A stretch of 64,000 nucleotides of DNA from Stanieria sp. NIES-3757 (lineage in GTDB: Bacteria; Cyanobacteriota; Cyanobacteriia; Cyanobacteriales; Xenococcaceae). The position numbers were made by a program, and so were the translations under genes. Below the pieces are notes generated by a model. That model was not told the DNA's origin, did not search any database, and saw nothing but the letters and a program-made list of their open reading frames with translations. This document shows positions 44,437 through 54,533 of this stretch, one piece after another; within the stretch, counting starts at the first letter, position 1; each line of letters starts with the position of its first letter. Location: assembly GCA_002355455.1 (NCBI GenBank), contig AP017375.1, forward strand, positions 496,001 to 560,000. The letters are read 5' to 3'.

Positions 44437-45321
44437 TTAAAAAGAACCTGATATTAATAAAGTTGCTCCTATAATTAAGCCACTGAATAAAAACATTTTA
44501 TATAAATTTTTTAATTTTTTTTCAAATTTATGATGAGATTCTCTTAATTGGATCAACTGCATTCTCATCATTTTTTGCTCTTGAAAGTTATTATTATCTA
44601 ACCCTTGATTTTCAAGATATTTTTTAAGATTAGACCATTCATTGTCCATCTGCTTAATAACTTTCTGTTGAAATATTTTTAAACCTTGTTCTACTTCTTG
44701 CTTAATTCCATTTAAACTTACTTTTGTTTCTAACTGTAAATCAGTTCTTAGCTTTTTGGCTTCTTGATCTATATAATAAGTAAGCTTTTCCCAAATATCG
44801 TCGTACTCTACATCTAAAGCTTGTTTAAATTCTTGTTTGATTTGCTCAAAATGATGAATTAAATTTTGTTCTAAACTTTGAATACTTTTCTCTGGAGTAT
44901 TAGTTCGGTTTAAAATAGGCAAAATCTTTTCATGTAAGCCCGGCCCTAGTTGCAAATAACCTTGATAAATTGAACGAATAACATTAGCTAATTCTTGAGC
45001 GGGAGTAGTTTTAAGAACATATCCTTTAGCACCTACTTGTAAAGCTTTATAGATATATTCTTGATTACCGTGACTACTTAAAACTATAACTTTAGTATTA
45101 GGAAAACGTTGAGTAATAATTTCGGTAGTTGTTAGTCCATCTATTCCTGGCATTTCTAAATCGATCAGTGCAACATCGGGACGCAATTTTTCTATTGCTG
45201 CGATCGCTTTCATCCCATCATCAACACTAACAATAATTTGAAGATCTTTTTCCTCTCTCAGATATACGTCAAGAGCTTGTCTAATTAAATTCTGGTCATC
45301 TGCCACCAGTAATCGAATCAT
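44437..45321 (-). CDS. Receiver-domain protein with coiled coil and C-terminal membrane anchor
   Basis: A 294-residue protein. Residues 1-125 are a NarL-type receiver: Asp8/Asp9, phosphoacceptor Asp54 (VALIDLEMPG), Ser82/Ser83 and Lys104 (YVLKTTPAQE), followed by the VIRSIYQGYLQLGPGLHEKI linker that normally leads to a LuxR-type DNA-binding domain. That domain is absent. In its place are about 140 residues of charged, coiled-coil-like helix (about 140-270) and a hydrophobic C-terminal segment (FLFSGLIIGATLLISG). It therefore appears to be a tail-anchored response regulator that cannot bind DNA. An output through membrane scaffolding or protein contact is inference. No histidine kinase is adjacent. 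Confidence 0.85.
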   Translation of the reverse strand: MIRLLVADDQNLIRQALDVYLREEKDLQIIVSVDDGMKAIAAIEKLRPDVALIDLEMPGIDGLTTTEIITQRFPNTKVIVLSSHGNQEYIYKALQVGAKGYVLKTTPAQELANVIRSIYQGYLQLGPGLHEKILPILNRTNTPEKSIQSLEQNLIHHFEQIKQEFKQALDVEYDDIWEKLTYYIDQEAKKLRTDLQLETKVSLNGIKQEVEQGLKIFQQKVIKQMDNEWSNLKKYLENQGLDNNNFQEQKMMRMQLIQLRESHHKFEKKLKNLYKMFLFSGLIIGATLLISGSF

Positions 45322-45684
45322 GAGAATATCCTAATCCGTTTTAAATCGATTTTTCGGTTAGTTTAGTAGGATTGAACTAAAAATTACCTATCTATAAAAG
45401 AATATCAGCAATACCAATTATCTTATCGACAATTTTGAAATATTTTATCTAAATGCTAGTAGTTAAACCTATTTTTATTCTTAAATATTTAAGGCTATGT
45501 GCTAATTTTTAATGGTTGTTTTAGCTTGACTAGTTATCTCTTCTGTCTTGTAGTCCAAGCGATCGCTTTATTTCAATTATAGTTGTTTAGAGTGAGAGAG
45601 GATGAGATTTTGCTCATTATAGATTGTCCGCTCGATTTTTTCCCGCTTATTATTTATTTTACCTTTAAACCATAACCAGCATAG
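45322..45684. other. Intergenic region, no gene seen
   Basis: This 363-bp spacer precedes the nested IS remnants. It has one HIP1 octamer near 45556 and should contain the promoter of the response-regulator gene. I see no open frame or clear repeat. Confidence 0.4.
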
Positions 45685-45881
45685 CTGACTGCCTGAAACA
45701 TTTAAGTACTTAGGCAAAAATACTTGTATATTTTCTGAGCAAGTTTTAAATGATTAATCCAAGAGCGATCACCATTGGTTACGCGCTTGCTATAAATGCA
45801 GAAAAAATAAATTTTTTAATGAGATATATCAAAGGCTTAACAAAAGATACATCAAAACTAAATTAATTATATTCTTATGTT

Positions 45882-46215
45882 TTTGAAACTAGAATTAACA
45901 GTGAAATTGTTATAAAATTCCTGGATGATTATGCTCAAAAGATAGACAAAATGACGGTAGTAGTATTAGACAATGCTCCGATTCACAGAAGTAAAGCTTT
46001 TCAGAAAAAAATAGTGGAATGGTCACAAAAAAAAATTAAAGATATTCTGGTTACCCACTTATTCTCCACAGCTAAATTTAGTTGAAACTCTTTGGCGGTT
46101 TATGAAATAAGAGTGGATAGAATCTCAAGCTTACAACAGCTGGAACAATCTAGTTGAGTATGTAGAAAATATTTTAAAGAATTTTGGAACAAAATATACA
46201 ATTAATTTTGCATAG
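45882..46215 (+). pseudogene. IS630-family transposase remnant
   Basis: The frame reads FETRINSEIVIKFLDDYAQ, then KMTVVVLDNAPIHRSKAF with the second catalytic Asp of the DDE domain. It shifts near 46050 into LPTYSPQLNLVETLWRFMK with the Glu region, meets a TAG stop-equivalent (TAA) at once, and continues to TAG at 46215. One frameshift and one nonsense codon make it inactive. The N-terminal helix-turn-helix half is missing, apart from possible traces from 45751. Confidence 0.8.
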
Positions 46216-46233
46216 GTACTTATTTGAGAGCAG

Positions 46234-46789
46234 CTAAATTTGCCTACACTTTAATTCTGAAATCCTATTAAACCAGATGGCATTATAGTATTCTCGTTTA
46301 GCCTTGAAAGATGCGAAACAAGGGAGAAAATCTTGGGACAAAAGGGGGTTGGGTTCAAATAAATCTCGACTCTTGTACAAAATTCCTTTAAGCCATCGAA
46401 GACCAATCTTAAGATAACCTGCTCTTCCGCCACAGATTACGGAAAGAGGAATCATACAAGATCGATTCCATAAAACGGTTGTATCTAAAGCCAGATAGAG
46501 CCTTCGACCGTTCCATGAACTCATTGCTGCTATCACTAATGGCAGGTACAAAGATTTCACTTTAATTCGACTATTATGGACGAATCTTTGCCATCGACGC
46601 TCAATGCTCTGTGCCTGCGTTTGCACGGCTTATTACATAAGATTCCCATTCACTAAGATTAATTTTGCTGCTTAGTATCAGTGTATTAATCATCCATGAC
46701 AATGCTTTGAGATGACGTAAATCTCGATCTTGACTGTGTTGACTCAATAGACTTAGAAGCTGATTATAAAGAGGGGTAGAGATTGACAT
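46234..46789 (-). pseudogene. IS4-family transposase remnant with internal deletion
   Basis: From ATG 46789 the frame reads MSISTPLYNQLLSLLSQHSQ, then ALSWMINTLILSSKINLSEW and VISRA. An extra A near 46622 breaks the frame; in the next frame it resumes QAQSIERRWQRFVHNSRIKV and LYLALDTTVLWNRSCMI with the first catalytic Asp. After VICGGRA it jumps to a C-terminal-like part (LGLRWLKGILYKSRDLF equivalent, FASFKAKREYYNAIWF). About 200 central residues, with the remaining DDE acids, are gone. It is inactive. Confidence 0.75.
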
Positions 46790-46943
46790 GGACTACGAAG
46801 CTCAAAAACGACTATTTTTAGCTCCCCATGATCGCTCTCCCTTTTTCTTCAATCCCTCTTAGTCTACCTTTCAGGTACTTCTGTCAGGCAGTCAGGGCAA
46901 TTCCCGTTTTAACTAATAAAATTTTCAAAATCTAAACTTAGAA

Positions 46944-47402
46944 TTAAAGAGAAGCAACTTCGATCTCAACAGTTGCAGTAACTTCTGGGTGTAGTTTAAC
47001 CTCAACTGGATAATGACCAATCTTGCCAATTTCTGGTACGCTAATACCTCTTTTATCTACTTCCAAGCCAGCTTGTTCTTTAATTACATCTGCTACTTCT
47101 TGTGCTGTAACAGTACCAAAAATAGCGTCTTTTTCCCCAACTTGCTTACGAATTACTAAGCGACCAATAGTTTTTAAGGCAGTTTTCCGAGATTCTGCTT
47201 CCTGTTTTTCGGCTAACTTTTGTTGTCTTTCTTTTTCTCTTCTCTGTTCTACTTGCTTGAGAATTCCAGCACTTGCTACTACAGCTAAACCCTGTGGCAG
47301 AAGATAATTGCGAGCATAACCAGGAGCAACTTCGACTAAATCTCCGTTTTTACCCAGTTTACTAATATTTTGATTTAAAACTACTTGTACGCGCTTGCCC
47401 AT
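46944..47402 (-). CDS. rplI: 50S ribosomal protein L9
   Basis: A 152-residue L9: [38 protein letters not shown] (the rRNA-binding N-domain), a long central helix with [18 protein letters not shown], and the C-domain [19 protein letters not shown]. It binds 23S rRNA at the base of the L1 stalk and helps maintain the reading frame. Length is normal. It stands alone; no rpsF, rpsR or dnaB is next to it. Confidence 0.97.
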   Translation of the reverse strand: MGKRVQVVLNQNISKLGKNGDLVEVAPGYARNYLLPQGLAVVASAGILKQVEQRREKERQQKLAEKQEAESRKTALKTIGRLVIRKQVGEKDAIFGTVTAQEVADVIKEQAGLEVDKRGISVPEIGKIGHYPVEVKLHPEVTATVEIEVASL

Positions 47403-47881
47403 TGTCCTCTAAATAACAAAATTAAATATGACAGGACTATATATCATATCATATTGATTAAACTAGCTTCTCAAGAATTAATCATCAAAATTACAGTTTA
47501 GACCTCAACTGATTTTTAGCTCAGATTAATCATTAACAAACATAAGCTCAACTAACAAGATTAAGTAACCGAAACAAATATAATAAATCAAAATTTCTCA
47601 AACAAAATAATCTTGTTTTTTTCGCAATTAAATTAATAAAAATTACTCAGTAAAGATGCTCAAAAATTTTCAAGGTAAAAATTAAGCTATCAATTTTTTT
47701 TGACTATTTCTACAACTGCAAAGCTTCAATAGAAATATAATTAATAATTTAAATTTTTAAAAAGGCTCAAATCTTTATTAAATAAAGACTTTAACAAAAA
47801 GCTTTTGAATATACTTTACAAAACTTTAATTATAAGTTTTAGTGTCAATTATCGAAGTGTGAGAGTAACTCTTGCTAAAAT
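47403..47881. other. AT-rich intergenic region, no gene seen
   Basis: A 479-bp gap between rplI and gloB. I find no open frame, tRNA or strong hairpin. It should carry the rplI promoter and the end of the gloB transcript; GAGAGTAACTC near 47862 could form a small hairpin. Confidence 0.4.
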
Positions 47882-48655
47882 TTAAAATCTATCCTTCATT
47901 CCTCTCAACTTGCCAAAGACTCTAGCTGGTTGTTTCATGCCTGTAGCTGCTTGTAGAGTAGAATAATCCCACCGTAAAAAAGGATTAGTCAACTTTTCTA
48001 TCCCTAGCAAAGAAGGAACTGTAGCTTTTTGACGACTGCGAGCTTCTTTTACTTCTGTAAATCGGTTTTGTAACTCAGTATTATCAGCATCGACAGTTAA
48101 AGCAAATTGAAGATTTTTGAGTGTATATTCATGAGCGCACCAGATGCGAGTATGATCTGGTAATTGTCTCAACTGATTAAGAGAAGCAACCATTTGTTCA
48201 GGAGTTCCTTCAAACAAACGACCACAACCACCAGCAAATAAAGTATCACCACAAAATAACTCTCCCGTATCTTCCAGATTTACAGGAGGAAAATAATAAG
48301 CAATATGAGCGCGGGTATGACCTGGAACAAAAAAGATTTGAGCTAATCTACCAGCAAATTCAATTGTATCTCCCGCCTCTAAAAAAACTTGTTGTCCAGG
48401 AATTCTACCTTGGTCTTCTTTGCCTCCATAAACGCAGAGATTGGGAAAATGTTTGATTAATTCTCGATTTCCGCCCACATGATCGAAATGATGGTGAGTA
48501 TTAAAGATAGCTACTAATTCAACCTTCAGCCTTTGTAAAGATTGTAAAACAGGTTCAGCTTCGGCTGGATCGACTACGGCTGCGATTCTTTGGTCTAGAT
48601 CGTAAAGCAAAAAAATATAATTATCTGACAAAGCTGAAATTCTCTCAATTTGCAT
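47882..48655 (-). CDS. gloB: Hydroxyacylglutathione hydrolase (glyoxalase II)
   Basis: A 257-residue metallo-beta-lactamase-fold hydrolase. The metal site [11 protein letters not shown] (His54, His56, Asp58, His59) is complete. Further ligands lie in [11 protein letters not shown] and the [18 protein letters not shown] segment, and [13 protein letters not shown] matches glyoxalase II. It releases D-lactate and glutathione from S-lactoylglutathione in methylglyoxal detoxification. Length is typical. It is divergent from the glycan cluster that follows. Confidence 0.95.
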   Translation of the reverse strand: MQIERISALSDNYIFLLYDLDQRIAAVVDPAEAEPVLQSLQRLKVELVAIFNTHHHFDHVGGNRELIKHFPNLCVYGGKEDQGRIPGQQVFLEAGDTIEFAGRLAQIFFVPGHTRAHIAYYFPPVNLEDTGELFCGDTLFAGGCGRLFEGTPEQMVASLNQLRQLPDHTRIWCAHEYTLKNLQFALTVDADNTELQNRFTEVKEARSRQKATVPSLLGIEKLTNPFLRWDYSTLQAATGMKQPARVFGKLRGMKDRF

Positions 48656-48761
48656 GTTTTAGTCTCCTTTAGGTAAGTTCCCTCTCGACGTTTGAGGTAA
48701 GTATATTCCATTATGTTAGGGAGATAGTTAACATTAATCGGTTACAAGTGAGATAAATAGC

Positions 48762-49967
48762 TTGACTTTCCCTGCACAAGACCGAAAACTTAAAATTTCC
48801 CTAGTTGTCAGCGATCTATCTAGTAGTGGGGCTGGTAGATGGGGTGGTGCAATACGTCCTTTTCTTATAGCACAAGCTCTTCGTCAACTTGACTATGAGG
48901 TAGAAATGTTGGGCATAGCTTTTGGTGAAGAATCTCCTGCGATCGCAAATTCAGGATTTCCCGTTATTTCTTTTCCTTGTCAGTATCATTCAGGATTTTT
49001 TCAAGCAGCATCAAAATTAATTAATCAAATCAATGGGAATATCATTTATGCGGTCAAATTAAAACCTAGTAGTTTTGGTCTTGCACTGATTAAAAAATTT
49101 TTTACTGGTCGTCCTTTAATTTTAGATATTGATGATTGGGAATTAAGTTGGCATGGTGGAGACAAATTGAAATATGACTTTAATCCCAAACAAATTGCTC
49201 GCGATTTTTTACAACCAAAAGGTCAATTAAAACATCCCGATCATCCTTTATACCTAAAATGGGTAGAAAAATTAGCCAATCGAGCGGATGTTATTACGAT
49301 TCATAATCGATTTTTACAAAAACGTTTTGGTGGAATTTATCTTCCTAATGGCAAAGATACCTCGTTATTTAATCCCGATCACTATGAACCAGAAGTTAGT
49401 CGTGTTAAGTATGGTTTAAGCAATTATACAATTCTAATGTTTCCAGGCGCACCAAGACCTTATAAAGGAGTAGAAGATGTTCTCATTGCTCTAGACAAAT
49501 TAAACCGTTCGGATCTGAGATTGGTAATTGTTGGCGGTAGTCCTTACGACGATTATGACCTTCAACTACAGAAAAAATGGGGAAAATGGATTATTCAACT
49601 GCCTAAATCTCCTGTAGCAAGTATGCCAGAAATTATTGCTGCTGCTCATATAATTGTAGTTCCTCAAAGAGATTCTCCTGCGACCCAAGCTCAATTTCCA
49701 TTAAAGTTAACTGATGGCATGGCAATGGCTAAACCAATTTTAGCTAGTTGTGTTGGCGATATTCCGCAAATTTTGGGAGAAACAGGTTATTTAGTAGAAC
49801 CTAATTCGCCTGAGCAAATCGCTACTACACTTGAGTTAATTTTAGATGATTTTTCTACCGCTAATACTAAAGGAATTGCAGCCAGAAAAAGATGTATTAA
49901 GCACTATAGCATTTCCGCTATGGCAGAAATATTGAAACCAATACTGGCTAAGTTTTCGATAATTTAA
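48762..49967 (+). CDS. GT4-family glycosyltransferase
   Basis: A 401-residue GT-B glycosyltransferase. The N-domain begins KISLVVSDLSSSGAGRWGGAIRP; the C-domain has LMFPGAPRPYKGVEDVLIAL, then LRLVIVGGSPYDDYDL and PLKLTDGMAMAKPILASCVGDIPQIL, where the usual first Glu of E-x7-E is replaced (KLTDGMAMA). The start is TTG at 48762, the first codon before the conserved strand. It opens a GT4/ABC-exporter/GT4 unit. The acceptor is unknown; transfer to a lipid that the neighbouring exporter flips is a reasonable guess. Confidence 0.85.
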   Translation: MTFPAQDRKLKISLVVSDLSSSGAGRWGGAIRPFLIAQALRQLDYEVEMLGIAFGEESPAIANSGFPVISFPCQYHSGFFQAASKLINQINGNIIYAVKLKPSSFGLALIKKFFTGRPLILDIDDWELSWHGGDKLKYDFNPKQIARDFLQPKGQLKHPDHPLYLKWVEKLANRADVITIHNRFLQKRFGGIYLPNGKDTSLFNPDHYEPEVSRVKYGLSNYTILMFPGAPRPYKGVEDVLIALDKLNRSDLRLVIVGGSPYDDYDLQLQKKWGKWIIQLPKSPVASMPEIIAAAHIIVVPQRDSPATQAQFPLKLTDGMAMAKPILASCVGDIPQILGETGYLVEPNSPEQIATTLELILDDFSTANTKGIAARKRCIKHYSISAMAEILKPILAKFSII

Positions 49968-49994
49968 TTCTTTGATGATACGTGCGATTTTAAT

Positions 49995-52037
49995 ATGTCT
50001 TCTCGTAAATTTATTCTAAGTATTGCTCGTGAACAACCTTTATTAATTGTTGCTACAGTTGTTTTTAGTTTAGCTAGTGCTGTATTTAATGGTGTCGGTA
50101 CTGCCTTAATCATTCCAATTTTAATAGTTTTTCTAGGAGAAAAAAGTAGTCTAGAATTTCCTGGACAACCACCTTTGCTAGAAAAGTTCTTTGCTTTATT
50201 TGACCGCTTTGAAGGTCAAGAAAAATTGATTGTCATGATTGTAGTAATAGTTATGACAATTATTCTTAAAAATGTGACAAATTTTATTAGTAGTTTAATC
50301 GGTAATTACTCTGCTAAAAATCTTGTCAGAAGCATGAGAACGTCAGGACTTAGAATTCTTTTAGATGTAGACTTGGATTTTTATTCTAAAATTAGAATTG
50401 GTGATATTGTCAATCGAATTAATGGAGAAATCGAAAAAACAGCTAGTGCAGTTAGAACTGTGATTAGAATATTAATTACTGTTTTAACCATTCTAACTTT
50501 TGTTTATTTGTTAATTTTGATTTCTTGGCGACTTACTTTATTAACTACAGTTTTATTATCTTTTATTGCATTTTCTAATCAATACTTTGTTATAAAATCC
50601 AAAGAACTGGGGCAAGTTTTAGCAGAGCAATCTCGTGAATATTCTCGCAAAATCATCGAAATCTTAACGGGAATTCGCTTAGTAAAAAGCGTTAGTAATG
50701 AAGAATCAGAATATCAACAAATCGAACAATTAATTCTAGCCAGAGAAGATGCTCAGTTAAAATCACAAGCAATTTCATCGATTATTGGACCAATTAATGA
50801 AATATTAGGCATTTTAATTATTTTACTTTTAGTCGGTTTAGGTCGCTATTTATTTACTCAACAGCTAGAAGAATTTGCACCTATTTTATTAACCTATTTA
50901 GTCATTCTTTTTCGTTTATTACCATTTATTGGTCAGTTGAATAATGCTCGTACCCAATTTGCCAATAGTATTCATAGTATCGATATAGTAGAAGATTTTT
51001 TACGCAAAGATAACAAACCTTTTTTGACTAGAGGAATTAAACCTTTTGAGCGTTTAACTGAAGGAATCAAATTTGAAGGAGTCAATTTTGCTTATCCAGA
51101 TCATGAAAAATTAGTTCTGAAACAACTCAATTTGTGGATACCTAAAGGAAAAACGATCGCTTTAGTTGGTTCTTCTGGTGCAGGAAAATCAACCATAGCA
51201 GATCTGCTACCCAGATTTTACGATCCTACTTCTGGACGCATCACTATTGATGGAGTTGATTTAAAGGATTACGATATTAAATCCTTCAGAAGAAGTATGG
51301 GTATAGTCAGTCAAGATACTTTTTTGTTTAATAATACAATTCGCTACAATATCGCTTATGGACTAGAGCATGTCTCTGAAGAAGAGATTATTACCGCAGC
51401 CCGTAGAGCTAACGCCTATGAATTTATTGGGCAATTACCCCAAGGATTAGAAACAGAAGTAGGAGATCGCGGGGTAATGCTCTCAGGAGGACAAAGACAA
51501 AGAATTGCGATCGCTCGCGCCTTACTACGCAATCCAGATATTTTAATTTTAGATGAAGCGACTAGTGCCTTAGATACAGTATCAGAAAGATTGGTTCAAG
51601 AGGCGATTGATGAACTCTGTCGCGATCGTACTACTTTAGTAATTGCCCATCGGCTTTCGACTGTTCAAAAAGCTCATCAAATAGTGGTTTTAGATGGTGG
51701 ACAAGTAGTGGAAATGGGTAATCATGAAGAATTACTCGCAGCTAATAAATATTATGCTCATCTTTATGAGATGCAATTTCGTGAGAAAGACCGCAATAAT
51801 TTATCAGTAATTACAGAAAATATTAGTACCAAATTATCTTCAGAAAACTTTAACGACGTTTCTCATCAAATGCGAACTAATCTTCATTCTATGCTTGGTT
51901 CTTTAAGATTAGTAATAGATCATTTAGTTGATAATCAAGAAGAAAGAGAAAAATTAATTGAAGAAAGTTATCAATCAGGACTTTCTATTTTAAAACGTCT
52001 TGAATATTTTGAATCGAACAGCATCTCAAGCAAGTAA
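49995..52037 (+). CDS. MsbA-type ABC exporter with C-terminal HisKA-like extension
   Basis: A 680-residue half-exporter: six membrane helices (about 15-315), then an ATPase with Walker A GSSGAGKST at 392-400, signature LSGGQRQR near 495-503, and Walker B ILILDEATSALD. MsbA-like proteins flip lipid-linked substrates. The usual end is near residue 590. About 80 more residues follow, containing FNDVSHQMRTNLHSMLGSLR with His624, and a second helix ESYQSGLSILKRLEYFE. This matches the two-helix dimerisation domain of histidine kinases (H-box SHELRTPL), but no ATP-binding kinase domain follows. The Pro after RT is Asn here. It sits between two GT4 genes and starts 27 bp after the first. Confidence 0.88.
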   Translation: MSSRKFILSIAREQPLLIVATVVFSLASAVFNGVGTALIIPILIVFLGEKSSLEFPGQPPLLEKFFALFDRFEGQEKLIVMIVVIVMTIILKNVTNFISSLIGNYSAKNLVRSMRTSGLRILLDVDLDFYSKIRIGDIVNRINGEIEKTASAVRTVIRILITVLTILTFVYLLILISWRLTLLTTVLLSFIAFSNQYFVIKSKELGQVLAEQSREYSRKIIEILTGIRLVKSVSNEESEYQQIEQLILAREDAQLKSQAISSIIGPINEILGILIILLLVGLGRYLFTQQLEEFAPILLTYLVILFRLLPFIGQLNNARTQFANSIHSIDIVEDFLRKDNKPFLTRGIKPFERLTEGIKFEGVNFAYPDHEKLVLKQLNLWIPKGKTIALVGSSGAGKSTIADLLPRFYDPTSGRITIDGVDLKDYDIKSFRRSMGIVSQDTFLFNNTIRYNIAYGLEHVSEEEIITAARRANAYEFIGQLPQGLETEVGDRGVMLSGGQRQRIAIARALLRNPDILILDEATSALDTVSERLVQEAIDELCRDRTTLVIAHRLSTVQKAHQIVVLDGGQVVEMGNHEELLAANKYYAHLYEMQFREKDRNNLSVITENISTKLSSENFNDVSHQMRTNLHSMLGSLRLVIDHLVDNQEEREKLIEESYQSGLSILKRLEYFESNSISSK

Positions 52038-52136
52038 ATTCATTTATAGTCATTTCAGTTTAGATTGAGACAATCTATTCTTGCCATGAAAGGCTTTCAG
52101 CTGAAAAAATGTTTCATTCTTATTTAAAACAACTAT

Positions 52137-53312
52137 ATGTCTAAATATTATATTATTTATAGTCATCAAATATCTTTGCAACCTAATACTGCTCATGAAA
52201 TTCATGACGTTCAGTGTGCTGATGCAGCAGCAAATCTTGGCTACCCTACAGTATTAGTTTATCCGAATCAACAACAACATAATTTTAATTTATTTAATTT
52301 TCTTTTTCCTTTTCGTCCTCAAATTCCTTCTAAAGAAATTGTCGAATTTTATGATATTCAAAGCAATTTAGAAACTGCACCTCTCCCACTGCCTGGACAG
52401 TTTTTACCCCTACCAGATAAGCTTACTCATCCTAGTACAATCATCTGTAAATATTATTTTCCTCTGCATATTTTTTCTAAAACTAAAGTTTTACATACAA
52501 GAGATTGGAATTGTGCTAAAGCAGCAGTTCAAAACAAAATTCCTACTATTTATGAAAGTCATTATTTTCAATCAAAACCACTCGAAACCAAAATTGTTAA
52601 CAGCCCCTATTTCAGAATAGCTGTTACTCAATCAGAACTAACTCGTCAAAGTTTAATTCAAGCTGGAGTACCCGAACAAAAAGCTATTTGGTTACACAAT
52701 GGTTTCGGTCAATCTTTTTTAACCAGACAACCAGCAGAAGCTAAGGCTTGGCGACAGCAATTATTATCAGAAAATTATCAATATCTAGTAGTTTATTCTG
52801 GGGCATTATATCGTTTTAAAGGAATCGATCTCTTGATTGATGTAGCGCGTTTATTACCACACATTCAATTTGCCATTACAGGAGGAACAGATTCTCAAAT
52901 CCAAGATTATCGTCAATTAGCTCAAGAAAAACAAGTCAATAATATTAATTTTTTAGGTTGGATTTTACCTCGCTCTCGATTAGTAAGTCTTTTACAAGCA
53001 GCCGATTTATTAGCTCATCCTCATCTATCAGGTAAAGAAGCTGATTTCACCAATCCTGTTAAATTCTTTCAATATATTGCTTCAGGAACTCCCATGGTAG
53101 TAACAGAAATTCCTCCCTTACTACCTTTCAAATCATCTCCTTTAGTAGCTACCTGGTGTCCACCAGACGATCCTGGTGCTTTTGCTCAAGCAATTGGACA
53201 AAGTTTACGCAATTATCCCTATCAAAGCGAAGGATATCAAACCAATATTGACTTTGCCAGTCAGTTTACTTGGGAAAATCGGACTACCAAAATTATGAGT
53301 TATGTTGACTAA
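52137..53312 (+). CDS. GT4-family glycosyltransferase
   Basis: A 391-residue GT-B glycosyltransferase. It has [22 protein letters not shown] at the N-terminus, [13 protein letters not shown], and the C-domain motifs [49 protein letters not shown] and [23 protein letters not shown]. It lies 99 bp after the exporter and is presumably part of the same unit. Its stop overlaps that of prfB (convergent, 4 bp). Substrates are not evident. Confidence 0.84.
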   Translation: MSKYYIIYSHQISLQPNTAHEIHDVQCADAAANLGYPTVLVYPNQQQHNFNLFNFLFPFRPQIPSKEIVEFYDIQSNLETAPLPLPGQFLPLPDKLTHPSTIICKYYFPLHIFSKTKVLHTRDWNCAKAAVQNKIPTIYESHYFQSKPLETKIVNSPYFRIAVTQSELTRQSLIQAGVPEQKAIWLHNGFGQSFLTRQPAEAKAWRQQLLSENYQYLVVYSGALYRFKGIDLLIDVARLLPHIQFAITGGTDSQIQDYRQLAQEKQVNNINFLGWILPRSRLVSLLQAADLLAHPHLSGKEADFTNPVKFFQYIASGTPMVVTEIPPLLPFKSSPLVATWCPPDDPGAFAQAIGQSLRNYPYQSEGYQTNIDFASQFTWENRTTKIMSYVD

Positions 53313-54419
53313 ACTAATTGATTTTCTTGACGCAAATATGCTTCAATCAAAAAATCTAAATTGCCGTCCATAACATCATTAACATCTACAGTTTCGACTT
53401 CTGTACGTAAATCTTTAACCAATTGATAAGGATGAAACACATAGTTGCGGATTTGATTTCCCCAAGCTGCTTCCACCATATCTCCTCTAATTTCAGCAAT
53501 TTCTTTAGCTCGTTGTTCTTGAGCAATTACTAACAATTTTGCCTTAAGTAAAGCTAGAGCTTTTTCTTTATTTTGTAATTGAGAACGTTCTTGAGTACAG
53601 CGTACCGCAATCCCTGTAGGAATATGAACCACTCTTACCGCAGTTTCTACTTTATTAACGTTTTGTCCGCCCTTTCCTCCAGAACGAGAAGTGCTGATAT
53701 CTAAATCTTTCTCAGGAATCTCTAAATTAATAGCTGATTCATCTAAAGCTGGCATCACTTCTATCCCAGCAAAACTCGTTTGTCGTTTCCCATTAGCATT
53801 AAAAGGAGAAATTCTAACTAATCGATGAGTTCCTTTTTCGGCTTTAAGATAGCCATAGGCATAACGCCCTTCAATTTCCAAGGTAGCTGATTTAATTCCT
53901 GCTTCATCCCCTGGAGATAATTCCGCCAAATGAATTTGATATCCTTGTTTTTCTGCCCAACGAGTGTACATTCGCAACAACATTTCTGCCCAGTCTTGAG
54001 CATCAGTACCGCCTGCACCAGCATTAATAGTTAAGACTGCTCCTTCATGGTCGTAAGGTTCAGAAAGTAGTTGCTGAAGCTCCCAACGGTCTAATTCTTG
54101 TTGTAGTTGAACCAAATTGGTTTGGGCTTCTGTAGCTAAAGCTTCGTCTTCTTCCAATTCTAATAGCTCTGCGATCGCTTTAGTATCTTCCAATCTAGTT
54201 TGCCATGAGTGATATTGCTCTAAATTGGATTTGAGATTGTTTAACTGTTGCAGAGTATTTTGTGCATGTTGACGATTATCCCAAAATTCTGGTTGGGCTG
54301 CCAATTGCTCTAAATCTTGAATCTTGGCATTTAGGGCAGGAAGGTCAAAGATATTCCTGGGTTTTACCCAGGCGTAACGATACTGTTTCAATTTCTCGTT
54401 TAAGTTCAGAAATTTCCAT
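53309..54419 (-). CDS. prfB: Peptide chain release factor 2 with programmed +1 frameshift
   Basis: RF2 releases nascent chains at UGA and UAA. The gene starts at ATG 54419 with [20 protein letters not shown] (24 codons in all), reaches CTT TGA C at about 54350-54344, and continues in the +1 frame as [15 protein letters not shown]. This is the classical autoregulatory frameshift: low RF2 makes ribosomes pause at its own UGA and slip. An AGGA sequence lies just upstream of the slip site. Downstream are [14 protein letters not shown] with the SPF stop-codon reader and [14 protein letters not shown] with the catalytic GGQ. The product is about 367 residues. Confidence 0.95.
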
Positions 54420-54533
54420 TTATTTTATACTTCGGTTACCTACTAACGAAAAAATTCTTTATTTGTTATTCAAATATTATGCAGTTAAAAACAAATATCA
54501 TGAAAATATAAAGATGTCAAGCAAGAGGAGTTT

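Larger units (their letters stand above)
45685..46895. mobile_element. Nested insertion-sequence remnant
   Basis: CTGACTGCCTGA at 45685-45696 recurs inverted as TCAGGCAGTCAG at 46884-46895, and AAGTAC lies at a similar distance inside both ends. These look like the ends of an IS4-type element whose deleted transposase occupies 46234-46789. The left third, about 45750-46215, is instead a decayed IS630-type transposase on the other strand. The simplest reading is an IS630 element inserted into an already shortened IS4 element. Confidence 0.55.

Noticed and set aside
53309-54391. prfB as a simple ORF beginning near 54391
   Set aside because: The true start is ATG 54419, joined by a +1 shift at CTT TGA C; the simple frame begins without a proper start.
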